The notes beneath the pieces are model-generated. The model saw only the letters and a list, made by a program, of their open reading frames with translations. It was not told where the DNA came from and ran no database searches. Position numbers and translations under genes: made by a program. A DNA stretch of 36,753 nucleotides from Denitrovibrio sp. (GTDB lineage Bacteria > Chrysiogenota > Deferribacteres > Deferribacterales > Geovibrionaceae), in the NCBI GenBank assembly GCA_002869145.1, contig PKTM01000023.1, forward strand, positions 364 to 37,116. The letters are read 5' to 3'. Position 1 is the first letter of the stretch. Each line of letters opens with the position of its first letter. Shown in pieces: positions 7,997-16,170 of the stretch.

Positions 7997-9163
7997 TCAG
8001 GTTGCATACTTTTTTTGAGTATTTATCGTTTTTAGCTCTGTATACCGCGCACTAATTATCGGGATCAAGAATAGCCCACTCGTGCCGCCAATTAAATATG
8101 GATTAGAGAATGATGCAAAAACAACTGTAAAGTATGACAATAACAATACTTTGAGTAACTTATCTGCTTGAATGTATCTAATTGATACTATAGGCCAATA
8201 AAACAACATGAAATTATAGAAAACAAATCCAACAAGACCTGTTGTGCTTAAAATATGAAGTAGAACAACTTCTATAGTAAATGCGCCGTTTGGATATATA
8301 AAACCTAAACCACCGCCAAATAACATATCAGTTTCGAATACATTGTATACAATCTCAAATTGCTGTAGTTTAACAGGCACAGAATAGAGTAATTTCTCGT
8401 CTATAATGCTTATTATCAAGTCATAATTCATCATAAATGCTACATAAATGGCGATTGTAATTGCCGATAATAAAAAATATTTAAAAATGCTCTTATAGTT
8501 AGAGTGGATAATGTATAAAAGTACTAACAAATAACTGGCCCATAACACTGTTGTCTGAGTAAAAAATAACGCAAAAAAAGAAATAATCAAAAACTTATAA
8601 GGAACTTTTTTATATAAATAACTAGATATCAATAATCCAATTGGTATTACTGTTGCTTGACCTGTGAATATCCTAAAAGTCCCTGATGAAAATCCGATCC
8701 ATGTTGATTGATTTTTTTCAGAATCAAATAAAGGCAGATACTCCATAAACAAGCTATTAAAGACCAACACAAATAGAACGATGACCTTTAAAGCGACTAA
8801 AACTGCTGCTACATAAATATGAAACGCATATCTATTCATATCATATTGATCTTTTAATGTATTAAATACAAATATGTTGAACAATATTAATAACGGAAAT
8901 ATAAACTTTAGAATAATACCAAAATCATTATATTTTATTAATCCAATGAATGCTAAAACTGAGAACATTGCAAATGTAATCAACAAATACAATGATATCT
9001 GCATTGTAAACTTATGTTTTTCACTTGTTATATATATTACAAAAACAAGAAGTAAGCCTAAAACAAATAGCCCTTTAACTAAAAGAGGGAAGTCCAACAC
9101 AAAGATAACATAAATGCTTAATATAACTACCTTATCTAGTATCGAAATTAGTTTTATATTCAT
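7997..9163 (-). CDS. Wzy-like O-antigen/repeat-unit polymerase
   Basis: A 388-residue, highly hydrophobic protein. I count roughly ten to eleven membrane segments, for example VILSIYVIFVLDFPLLV near the start, VAAVLVALKVIVLFVLV near 115-131, FLLSAITIAIYVAFMM near 230, and GLVGFVFYNFMLFYWPIV near 310. A long soluble loop around residues 245-290 (LIISIIDEKLLYSVPVKLQQ) precedes GGGLGFIYPNG, a position and character expected of the large periplasmic loop in Wzy/WaaL-type proteins. Together with Wzz this implies block polymerisation in the periplasm. Wzy proteins diverge greatly, so the call rests on topology and context. One base separates it from the GT2 gene. Confidence 0.75.
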   Translation of the reverse strand: MNIKLISILDKVVILSIYVIFVLDFPLLVKGLFVLGLLLVFVIYITSEKHKFTMQISLYLLITFAMFSVLAFIGLIKYNDFGIILKFIFPLLILFNIFVFNTLKDQYDMNRYAFHIYVAAVLVALKVIVLFVLVFNSLFMEYLPLFDSEKNQSTWIGFSSGTFRIFTGQATVIPIGLLISSYLYKKVPYKFLIISFFALFFTQTTVLWASYLLVLLYIIHSNYKSIFKYFLLSAITIAIYVAFMMNYDLIISIIDEKLLYSVPVKLQQFEIVYNVFETDMLFGGGLGFIYPNGAFTIEVVLLHILSTTGLVGFVFYNFMLFYWPIVSIRYIQADKLLKVLLLSYFTVVFASFSNPYLIGGTSGLFLIPIISARYTELKTINTQKKYAT

Positions 9164-9164
9164 A

Positions 9165-10031
9165 TTACTTCTTTAATAGATATTTTAAGAACACTATAGG
9201 ATTTATTGTCAGCGCAGTAAGGAAAAGCTTTAAAAAACGACCTTGCCTAATTAAATTCTTTCCATATTTTAATTTCCAGTACATGCGATGGGAACTGACT
9301 TGCATATAATTGCTATAAGAGTTTACCAAAGCAATTGACTCACTAAAAGTAACATCAATATTTTCGTGAGACAAATTCCCACCGTGAACTCTATATTTGC
9401 ACAATACATCATCAATAGCTAGTGTACCTGAGATTTTTGCTATCTTCAGAAAAATATCATAATCCTCTGCAACTTTTAAAGAACTATCTATCCCACCGAC
9501 CTTTTCAAACAAATTTCTTCTCATTACAACTGATGGTAATGGAATGAAACATTCGTAAAGCAACTTATCAAAAACATCCCCCGAAGGTAATTCGTCTAGC
9601 TTTGGATAATAGGTCTTTTTAATACTTTTACCCATAACGCTGCTTCTTCCACTATCTTCTAGCAAAAACTCAACTCTGGAGTATATCATCCCTATTTCAT
9701 CAGATGCACTTTCCAGCTGTACTTCAAGCTTATTTTCGTGCCAGATGTCATCACAATCTAAAATCCCTATCCATTCACCGGCTGCCTTTTTAACTGCAAG
9801 ATTTCTTGCCTCACCGAGGGGGGTGTGATTCGGAGCATAAAAATAGTGTATCCTTTTATCATCGTAAGATTTAACTATCTCAGCACTGCTGTCTGTTGAT
9901 TGGTTATCCCAGAAGATTATCTCCCAGTTCTGATATGTCTGGGCAATAACACTGTCTATCGCTTCTCTTAGATACTTATCACTATTATAACAGTTCATAA
10001 TGACTGATACTAAAGGTTTTTTATTTTCCAT
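9165..10031 (-). CDS. GT2 glycosyltransferase (GT-A fold)
   Basis: 288 residues. The start PLVSVIMNCYNSDKYLREAI is the classic GT2 nucleotide-binding opening. WDNQSTDSS (41-49) and the metal-binding DxD variant DCDD (92-95) follow. A later AEDYDIFLKIA segment near 188 supplies the ED acidic pair of the acceptor site. The C-terminus is basic and hydrophobic (FLKYLLKK) and may touch the membrane. It transfers one sugar to the lipid-linked repeat unit. It overlaps the upstream aminotransferase by 11 bp, so the two are coupled. Confidence 0.88.
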   Translation of the reverse strand: MENKKPLVSVIMNCYNSDKYLREAIDSVIAQTYQNWEIIFWDNQSTDSSAEIVKSYDDKRIHYFYAPNHTPLGEARNLAVKKAAGEWIGILDCDDIWHENKLEVQLESASDEIGMIYSRVEFLLEDSGRSSVMGKSIKKTYYPKLDELPSGDVFDKLLYECFIPLPSVVMRRNLFEKVGGIDSSLKVAEDYDIFLKIAKISGTLAIDDVLCKYRVHGGNLSHENIDVTFSESIALVNSYSNYMQVSSHRMYWKLKYGKNLIRQGRFLKLFLTALTINPIVFLKYLLKK

Positions 10032-11136
10032 AAAACTCTTTCACTTTATTTATTACAATATCCTGCTCATCACTAGTCATATCAAAGTGACACGGCAGGG
10101 TCATCATTTCATCATATATCTTTTCAGTTATGCTCAGCTTAATACCAGTATTATATTTAGTAAGCAAGTGGTTCGGTTTGTAATGAATCCCGCATTCAAT
10201 ATTATTTTTAAGCAGGTGCTCTCTCAGTTCATACCTTTTTTGAGCTTTTATTACGAATATATGAGACAGCACTTCGCTATAGTCAAAATCAAGGAATGTA
10301 ATTTCATTTATACCTGCAAAGGCTTCCAGATATGTTTTTGCTACCTGCTGTCTTTTTGTTTTAAAGCTATCCAGTCTTTCTAACTGAACTATACCAATCG
10401 CAGCCATTATATTGCTCATGTGAAACCTGAAACCCTGATGTTTTACGTCAAAGTCCCAGCTTCTCTGGCCGGAATATCTCTTATCAGTATCTTTTTCTAC
10501 ACCAAGCAACCTTCCATCCTGAACACGCTGGATAAATTCTTTATCTTTAGAAAGTATCGCTCCGCCTTCACCGGAAGTGATATTTTTAATACCGTCAAAA
10601 CTAAAACAGAGGATGTCTCCATGAGTTCATATAAGCTTCCCGTCTCTTTTGCATCCGAATGCCTGAGCGGCGTCTTCTACAACTCGCAGCTTATAATCAG
10701 CCGCCAGTTCATAAACAGAGTTCATCCCTTTAGAACTGCTTGCATAATGCACGGGCATAATAGCCTTAGTGTTCTCGGTAATTTTTTTTCTGGCATCTTC
10801 AGCATCTAAAAATAGAGTATCAGGGTTAACCTCACACGGGACAGGTTTAGCACCTGCTGCCGATATAGCCTGAAATGAAGCAACATAGGTTAAGGAAGGG
10901 ACTAAAACTTCGTCACCTTCTTTTATATCAAGCGCACTGAGTGATAAATGCAGTGCTGAAGTCCCCGTGTTCACACAGACAACGTCCATCTCTGTCTGAA
11001 GGTAATCTTTGATTTTATTTTCAAAGATATTTACTTCTTCACCCATGCCCAAATACTCTTTGGAAAGAACGTTTAATACCGCTTCTTTCTCTGCCTGAGA
11101 TATTGAAGATTTTGAAAGCCGAATTTTACCACTCAT
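10021..11136 (-). pseudogene. DegT/DnrJ/EryC1 sugar aminotransferase interrupted by in-frame TGA
   Basis: One 371-codon gene is split by a single TGA at 10627-10629 (codon 170) with no frameshift. Upstream half: NTGTSALHLSLSA cofactor pocket and VEDAAQAFG. Immediately after the stop the same frame continues THGDILCFSFDGIKNITSGE, which contains the PLP-binding lysine (Lys184) and the rest of the fold. The family normally has Gly where the stop lies (IGTFGD-type loop), so GGA to TGA is the simplest change. The gene should make a CDP-linked aminodideoxyhexose from the product of rfbF, rfbG and the cupin epimerase just upstream. As written the product would be a 169-residue fragment lacking the lysine. 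Confidence 0.85.
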
Positions 11137-11533
11137 ATTTAATCATACCTAAATCAGTACTTAATGCTTCATCTGGGTCATGCTCAATACTGGCCAGATT
11201 CAGGAGCATATTGTATTCGCCCAGCCCTCTGAATGCCATCCAGAGACCTGGTTTTACAGTCAGTCTTTGGTAGTTATCATGTGATAGCTTTACACTGAAA
11301 AACTCTTCTGTTTTATCATTATAAGCAACAAACTCTATTTCTCCGGCGGGCACCACAAGGTTCAGAGTCATTACAGTATGCTTCTTCCAACCTTTTATGT
11401 CCCCCTGTTTGACAGTAGAAAAGTAAGCTTCTCCAAATCCATCATACCCACTATCACTCTTTTTCATCGCATGAAAAATATCACCCTTAGGGTTATGAAT
11501 CTGCTTAAGAGGGGTTAGAATCACTCCGTCCAT
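11126..11533 (-). CDS. RmlC-like cupin, sugar 3,5-epimerase or isomerase family
   Basis: 135 residues, a single cupin domain of the dTDP-4-dehydrorhamnose 3,5-epimerase-like family, but shorter than RmlC (about 180). Visible: MDGVILTPLKQIHNPKGDIFHAM, a GWKKHTVMTLNLVVPAGEI strand pair and PGLWMAFRGLG near 105-115. Its neighbours are CDP-glucose 4,6-dehydratase (13 bp overlap) and a DegT aminotransferase (11 bp overlap). It therefore probably rearranges CDP-4-keto-6-deoxyglucose, by epimerisation or 3,4-ketoisomerisation, before amination. Which of these reactions it carries out cannot be told from sequence alone. Confidence 0.78.
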   Translation of the reverse strand: MDGVILTPLKQIHNPKGDIFHAMKKSDSGYDGFGEAYFSTVKQGDIKGWKKHTVMTLNLVVPAGEIEFVAYNDKTEEFFSVKLSHDNYQRLTVKPGLWMAFRGLGEYNMLLNLASIEHDPDEALSTDLGMIKYEW

Positions 11534-12621
11534 TTTAAACCTTTTTCTCTTGCCATATCTTCATATTTAGCTATCTGCTCTAGTGTTTTATCAAGTATAT
11601 TTTTATCAGTTTTATAGAAATCGTAGTACCATTCACTGGTAAACGCGATGGTCTCTTTATACTCCAGACTTGCCTGCCACTTAAGGTGAAACAATGCCTT
11701 GTCACAGTTCAGCTTTAATAGCCCGGCTTCATGAAAAGGGATATTGCCGGTAACTTTATAAGCATCTTTCACGTCTTTAAAGTCCCAATATTTGCTAAGG
11801 TCAATAAGCAATTCTTCGACTGTATGATTTTGCTCTGCTCTGGGGCCAAAATTAAACCCTTCGCCATGCAATAACTCGTTATGATATAGAGCCTGCCCTA
11901 AGTTAAGGTAACCGCTTAGCGGCTCCAGCACATGCTGCCATGGTCTTGTCGCTTTCGGCGCTCTGATCTCAACAACTTCGCCTTTGCTCCACGCATGCAT
12001 ACAGTCCACGACAATTCTGTCTTTTGCCCAGTCTCCGCCGCCTATAACATTTCCAGCCCTGCCTATCGCAAGCCTGACATTGCAGTCATCTTTTGTGAAA
12101 TATGAGTGGAAGTATGATTTAATAATAAGCTCGGCAGCCCCTTTACTTCCGCTGTAAATGTCTTTGCCGCCCATCTTGTCGTCTTCTTTATATCCCCAGA
12201 CCTGTTCAATATTGTCATAAGCTTTATCACTTGTAATGATAACCGCTGTACATTTGTGATTAGAGATTTTTAAGGCTTCCAAGACATGAGTTGTGCCCAT
12301 TACGTTTGATGAAATAGTTTCTATAGGGTCACTGTAAGAGGTTGAGACTATCGGCTGCGCTGCCAGATGAAATAAAAAATCAGGTTTTTCATCTGTAACA
12401 ATCTCAATAATTTTAGGCAAGTCCCTAATATCTTCCTGATAATGCTTTATCTTACTTTCCAGATTAAGCTCTTCAAACATTGCAGGATTAGTTGGTATAT
12501 CTTTTGATATCCCGACCACCTGCGCACCAAGTTTTACCAGCCATGTTGTAAGCCAGCTGCCCTTAAATCCTGTGTGTCCAGTAACTAGGACTTTTTTATT
12601 TTTATATATATCTTTAAACAT
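11521..12621 (-). CDS. rfbG: CDP-glucose 4,6-dehydratase
   Basis: 366 residues. NAD loop VTGHTGFKGSW (13-23) with the RfbG-typical Lys-Gly-Ser-Trp, ITSDKAYDN (129-137) and Tyr156/Lys160 in YSGSK. IGRAGNVIGGGDWAKDRIV and ATRPWQHVLEPLSGYL are hallmark RfbG segments. It converts CDP-glucose to CDP-4-keto-6-deoxyglucose. It begins directly after the rfbF stop codon (TAG then ATG, no gap). No RfbH or ferredoxin-type E3 gene is present, so the pathway should go to an amino sugar and not to a 3,6-dideoxyhexose. Confidence 0.92.
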   Translation of the reverse strand: MFKDIYKNKKVLVTGHTGFKGSWLTTWLVKLGAQVVGISKDIPTNPAMFEELNLESKIKHYQEDIRDLPKIIEIVTDEKPDFLFHLAAQPIVSTSYSDPIETISSNVMGTTHVLEALKISNHKCTAVIITSDKAYDNIEQVWGYKEDDKMGGKDIYSGSKGAAELIIKSYFHSYFTKDDCNVRLAIGRAGNVIGGGDWAKDRIVVDCMHAWSKGEVVEIRAPKATRPWQHVLEPLSGYLNLGQALYHNELLHGEGFNFGPRAEQNHTVEELLIDLSKYWDFKDVKDAYKVTGNIPFHEAGLLKLNCDKALFHLKWQASLEYKETIAFTSEWYYDFYKTDKNILDKTLEQIAKYEDMAREKGLKWTE

Positions 12622-13401
12622 CTATTTATCCCATACCTTCCAAGGTGCTTTACCGCTGTCCCAAAGTTTTTGTAATGTGCTCTTGTCTCTCATAGTGTCC
12701 ATAGGCATCCAGAAAGTGTCATGCTTGTAAGTATAGATCTCGCCGTCTTTAGCAAGATTCATAAGAGGTGCCTGCTCAAAAACTGTGGCGTCCCCTTCTA
12801 GTATATAGTCAAACACTTTTGGCTCACAAACAAAGAAACCCGCATTAATCCAGCTCCCGTCACCTTTCGGCTTCTCTTTGAATTCGAGAACCTGGTTATC
12901 ATCAGAGATGTCCAATGCACCGAACCTGCCATCAGGCTGAGCAGAAGTCATAGTCATCGCTTTGCCATGAGATTTATGAAACCTTACAAGTTCTTTAATG
13001 TCAATGTCGCTGACTCCATCTCCATAGGTAAGCATAAAAGGCTCGTTGCCTACAAAACTCTGTGCTCTCTTAACCCTGCCACCTGTCATAGTATCTGCAC
13101 CTGTGTCAAGGAGAGTTACTTTCCAGGGTTCGCTGGAGTTGTTCAGCACTTCCATCTTGCCGTTTGACATATCAACTGTCACATCGCTTTGATGAAGAAA
13201 ATAGTTCGCAAAATATTCCTTAATGTAATACCCTTTGTACCCTAGCAAGACTACAAACTCATTAAACCCATAGCTAGAGTAAATCTTCATTATATGCCAC
13301 AATATAGGCTTCCCGCCGATTTCCACCATAGGTTTAGGTTTTATCTCAGTCTCTTCGCTAAGCCTTGTGCCAAATCCACCTGCCAACAATAGTACTTTCA
13401 T
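12622..13401 (-). CDS. rfbF: Glucose-1-phosphate cytidylyltransferase
   Basis: 259 residues, the usual RfbF length. The nucleotide loop is AGGFGTRLSEET (7-18). YGDGVSDID (126-134) is the metal site, and VFEQAPLMNLAKDGE with FWMPMDTMRDK are signature C-terminal segments. It makes CDP-glucose from CTP and glucose-1-phosphate. It ends in TAG at the expected place, which is useful evidence that TAG is a normal stop in this genome. It follows the sulfotransferase by 15 bp and opens the CDP-sugar block. Confidence 0.93.
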   Translation of the reverse strand: MKVLLLAGGFGTRLSEETEIKPKPMVEIGGKPILWHIMKIYSSYGFNEFVVLLGYKGYYIKEYFANYFLHQSDVTVDMSNGKMEVLNNSSEPWKVTLLDTGADTMTGGRVKRAQSFVGNEPFMLTYGDGVSDIDIKELVRFHKSHGKAMTMTSAQPDGRFGALDISDDNQVLEFKEKPKGDGSWINAGFFVCEPKVFDYILEGDATVFEQAPLMNLAKDGEIYTYKHDTFWMPMDTMRDKSTLQKLWDSGKAPWKVWDK

Positions 13402-13416
13402 ATTTCTAATTCCCTT

Positions 13417-14433
13417 TTATATGTCTAAACAGTAGCTGTTCAGCCTTTCTTTTATAATTTTTATATCATTCTGGTTTGCAAGATTTTTGTATATACCAAT
13501 AAACTTCTTTGATTCTTCAGGTTTAAAAAACTCACCTTTTTTAGTATGCATACTTTCATCTATGCCTAAAAATTCAAATATCTCATCTTTTGTTTTGTCA
13601 TAATTTAATATGAGATCTTCATATTGTAAAAACATTATATCTTCGTGCGGAGTTTTATCTGTATTTCTTTCTTGTATCTCAAAACGTTTAATAAAATTCT
13701 CCACTTTATTGCCATGTGACATTTTAGAGTATAACTGAGAATGGTTGCAAGCCGTTGTATACATATCTCGTGGATCCCTTTTAACAATTATGCATTTTGC
13801 ATTGTCAAAATACTTAAGTCCCCTTTTTGCATTAAATGGCTCAAAAGCATTATTTGTTACAAGTGTCGTAGCGTCTTCTGTTACTCCGTCATAGCTTGCA
13901 AGTAATTTTATTAGATAATCTTTTGTAAATTCATAAAATTTTTCACCATCGATAAGATGGAACTGGTTTTCAAAGGCTCCCTGTTTATCCCAAAGCCTCT
14001 TTTTTATCTTCCTGTAAAAAGCTTCTAGTTCTCCCATATCAAACAATGGATACGGCCATTCGCAAAGCCAGGTTGAAGCTATCAGGTTATTAATGTATTC
14101 ATCAGAGAGTTTAGAAAATTGATTATTGAATCTTGTCTGATAGTAATCTACATGAAAACTGAAAAGCTTATAAGGAAATCTGCCATATGTTCCGTCTAGC
14201 TTTTTTACAAGTTTTTTAAACCTCACAATCGCACTATTGGATCTAATAATTGACCAGTCTTCTACCAGAGCCTTTTCAAGATCCATAATGCCATCTTGTA
14301 ACCTCAACAGGTTGAACTCCAGGTCCCACTGATGAGCACTAAACCCTTCTATCTCTGCAATAAGCAAATTCAGAGCATGCTTGCCTGAAAACATATATCC
14401 GCTTAAGTCTAAATAGTTATATTGCTTACTCAC
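13417..14433 (-). CDS. Sulfotransferase-family protein
   Basis: About 338 residues from a GTG at 14431-14433, which has GGAG at good spacing; an ATG at 14443-14445 (342 residues) is the alternative. The first strand-loop, LDLSGYMFSGKHAL (about 9-21), matches the 5'-phosphosulfate-binding loop of PAPS-dependent sulfotransferases, and CIIVKRDPRDMYTTAC near 220 matches the 3'-phosphate-binding strand with Arg and the following Arg-Asp. The C-terminal LQYEDLILNYDKT helix and KSKKF-like basic end (EESKKFIGIYKN) also fit. It would place a sulfate on the glycan or on a cassette intermediate. It overlaps the cyclase gene and closes the unusual cassette. The acceptor is unknown. Confidence 0.72.
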   Translation of the reverse strand: MSKQYNYLDLSGYMFSGKHALNLLIAEIEGFSAHQWDLEFNLLRLQDGIMDLEKALVEDWSIIRSNSAIVRFKKLVKKLDGTYGRFPYKLFSFHVDYYQTRFNNQFSKLSDEYINNLIASTWLCEWPYPLFDMGELEAFYRKIKKRLWDKQGAFENQFHLIDGEKFYEFTKDYLIKLLASYDGVTEDATTLVTNNAFEPFNAKRGLKYFDNAKCIIVKRDPRDMYTTACNHSQLYSKMSHGNKVENFIKRFEIQERNTDKTPHEDIMFLQYEDLILNYDKTKDEIFEFLGIDESMHTKKGEFFKPEESKKFIGIYKNLANQNDIKIIKERLNSYCLDI

Positions 14434-15097
14434 CAACGACTCCATAAACACTGCAAGGTAAACCGTCACAGTCTGCAATGCGGATAGGCATTATCGTAAT
14501 CTCAGATAATTTTGTATCTTTGTCAATACTCCTCAAATCCATATCTTCCAGTATTAAAATGGGGTTCTCTGGATTTAAGAATGCTTTGTGAGATATTTTG
14601 CCTAAGTCTCTCCCCTGCCAGCTTGAGATAGAAATAGAATCAAATCCAATAACTCTAATTGAATTAAATTTATTTACTAGATAGTCGTATATTTTAGGAG
14701 AAAAACCGTAGTTGTATTCCCAGAATTTTCTCTCTTCTCTGAAATGGCAAATACCTGTTTTGACTATCAGTATATCGTAGCCTTCGTCTTCTATTTTATC
14801 TAAGATGCCTATCAAATCATCTTCTATGATATAATTTTTTGGTTTAAAATCGATTACCAGCGGTTTAGAGAAAAACCAGAAATCTATGTCATAATCTTCA
14901 ACTGTCTGACCGTTTTTATGGAAGTGATAGGGCAAGTCTATGTGAGTGCTAACGTGCACTGTGGACTCAATTCTTGTGTCATTTGCAATTTTGCCTTCAT
15001 TTATTGATGACGTTTTATAGATACTAAAGTTTTCTGTCCTGCCGCCATAAAGCGGCGTCTTAGTATCTATAATATGCGATAACCATATCTTTTTCAT
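14426..15097 (-). CDS. Cyclase-family (kynurenine-formamidase-like) metal hydrolase
   Basis: 223 residues of the Cyclase fold (Pfam Cyclase, as in KynB). The metal-binding motif is HVSTHIDLPYHF with His48, His52, Asp54 and His58. GFDSISIS and DGLPCSVYGVVGE (C-terminal) are later conserved elements. Family members hydrolyse N-formyl, lactam or lactone-type bonds, or act as isatin hydrolases. Such a gene is out of place in an O-antigen locus, so its substrate probably comes from this cassette, for example a lactone or amide of the keto-acid product. It overlaps the AroB-like gene by 4 bp (ATGA), arguing for a shared pathway. Confidence 0.8.
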   Translation of the reverse strand: MKKIWLSHIIDTKTPLYGGRTENFSIYKTSSINEGKIANDTRIESTVHVSTHIDLPYHFHKNGQTVEDYDIDFWFFSKPLVIDFKPKNYIIEDDLIGILDKIEDEGYDILIVKTGICHFREERKFWEYNYGFSPKIYDYLVNKFNSIRVIGFDSISISSWQGRDLGKISHKAFLNPENPILILEDMDLRSIDKDTKLSEITIMPIRIADCDGLPCSVYGVVGE

Positions 15098-16170
15098 TTC
15101 AATGCTAACACTTCTATTAAGTCTTTTAGTACTTTCTTAAATTCTTCAATTGTTAAATCGTCGATTTTTTCAGCTGCGATATCATCGTTGACAGGGATGA
15201 CTATTGTTAAATTTTTACCTACTCTTTTCTTATCATTTTTCATAGAGTCTAAAAGAATAGTCTCATCAAACTGCTTTTTATCAAGCTCTATAGGTATATT
15301 AGGCAAAAACAGTTTTTCATTTAAAAACAGATACCGCTCTTTACTGATCAGCCCTCTGTTCAACGCGACAATATTTGCGTAAATCATACCTATTGTTACA
15401 GCTATGCCGTGGGGTATTTCGTAATGTGAGGAGTTCTCAAGAGCATGGCCGAAACAATGCCCGTAGTTAAACAGATTTCGTTTGCCTGTATCAAACTCAT
15501 CTTCATCTATATAGGCTTTTTTTACTTCCATAGTTTTCTTAATGGCTTCAAGCCTGTTTTCTTTCCCTTTTACACTCTCTACCAGCTCTACTATGGCATC
15601 GAAATCTTTAGGGTAAGACTCTTTCAACAGGGCAAATTTTATTATTTCGCCTATCCCGCTGTAATAATCTTTTGTACTTAATGTATCTAAGAATTTAGGC
15701 TGTATGTATATTTTGTCAGGCGGGTAAAATCCGCCTAAGATATTTTTATATGTTTCAAAATTCAGCGATGTCTTGCTGCCTATACAGCTGTCTGCCTGTG
15801 CCAGAAATGTAGTAGGTACAAATATCCACTTAATGCCTCTGTATAGTGTAGCTGCTGCAAAGCCGGTTACATCCTGTGTTACCCCGCCGCCAAAAGATAT
15901 AAGGGTAATATTTCTTTTAGCATCCTTTGTCGCCAGAAACTTATATATTTCCTCTACTGATTTCAAAGTTTTTTTCTCTTCAATAGCATCGAATAAAAAC
16001 AGGTCTTCCTCTTTTACATCTGTAAAAAGATCCTTATATAATTCGTATATGTTCTTATCAAGCACAAAAACTTTTTTCTCTATTTTCTTAATATCATCAA
16101 GGAAAGCGAAACTGTCACAAAATTCAACTTCATAATCATGTATATTTGAATGTAACTTTAAAGTACTCAT
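15094..16170 (-). CDS. AroB-like sugar-phosphate cyclase (3-dehydroquinate synthase superfamily)
   Basis: 358 residues. NAD site GGGVTQDVTGF (94-104), phosphate-site PTTFLAQADSCIGSKTSLN (119-137) with Asp127, Lys133 and Asn137. Candidate zinc ligands are Glu175, His238 and His254. Arg231 and Asn235, in RNLFNYGHCFGH, correspond with identical spacing to the Arg/Asn pair that binds the substrate carboxylate in dehydroquinate synthase and is replaced in 2-epi-5-epi-valiolone synthases. The enzyme should therefore cyclise a carboxylated, DAHP-like sugar phosphate. Its location between an SDR and a hydrolase (4 bp overlaps both sides) argues against being the housekeeping aroB. Product unknown. 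Confidence 0.8.
   Translation of the reverse strand: MSTLKLHSNIHDYEVEFCDSFAFLDDIKKIEKKVFVLDKNIYELYKDLFTDVKEEDLFLFDAIEEKKTLKSVEEIYKFLATKDAKRNITLISFGGGVTQDVTGFAAATLYRGIKWIFVPTTFLAQADSCIGSKTSLNFETYKNILGGFYPPDKIYIQPKFLDTLSTKDYYSGIGEIIKFALLKESYPKDFDAIVELVESVKGKENRLEAIKKTMEVKKAYIDEDEFDTGKRNLFNYGHCFGHALENSSHYEIPHGIAVTIGMIYANIVALNRGLISKERYLFLNEKLFLPNIPIELDKKQFDETILLDSMKNDKKRVGKNLTIVIPVNDDIAAEKIDDLTIEEFKKVLKDLIEVLALK

Noticed and set aside
10627-10629. Selenocysteine at the TGA of the aminotransferase.
   Set aside because: The position is a glycine in the family, not cysteine or a redox site, and I see no stable hairpin immediately downstream that would act as a SECIS element.
10021-11136. Two separate small genes (10021-10509 and 10627-11136).
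   Set aside because: The frames are the same, are separated by one stop codon, and join into one complete aminotransferase; the 117 bases between them also translate to family sequence. The same reasoning applies to 26125-27222, 16820-17827 and 31755-34652.
15094-16170. Housekeeping aroB (3-dehydroquinate synthase) for aromatic amino acids.
   Set aside because: It is possible by active-site residues, but it is embedded by 4 bp overlaps between an SDR and a hydrolase in a polysaccharide cassette and has a non-standard SCIGSK loop; I kept the broader family name.
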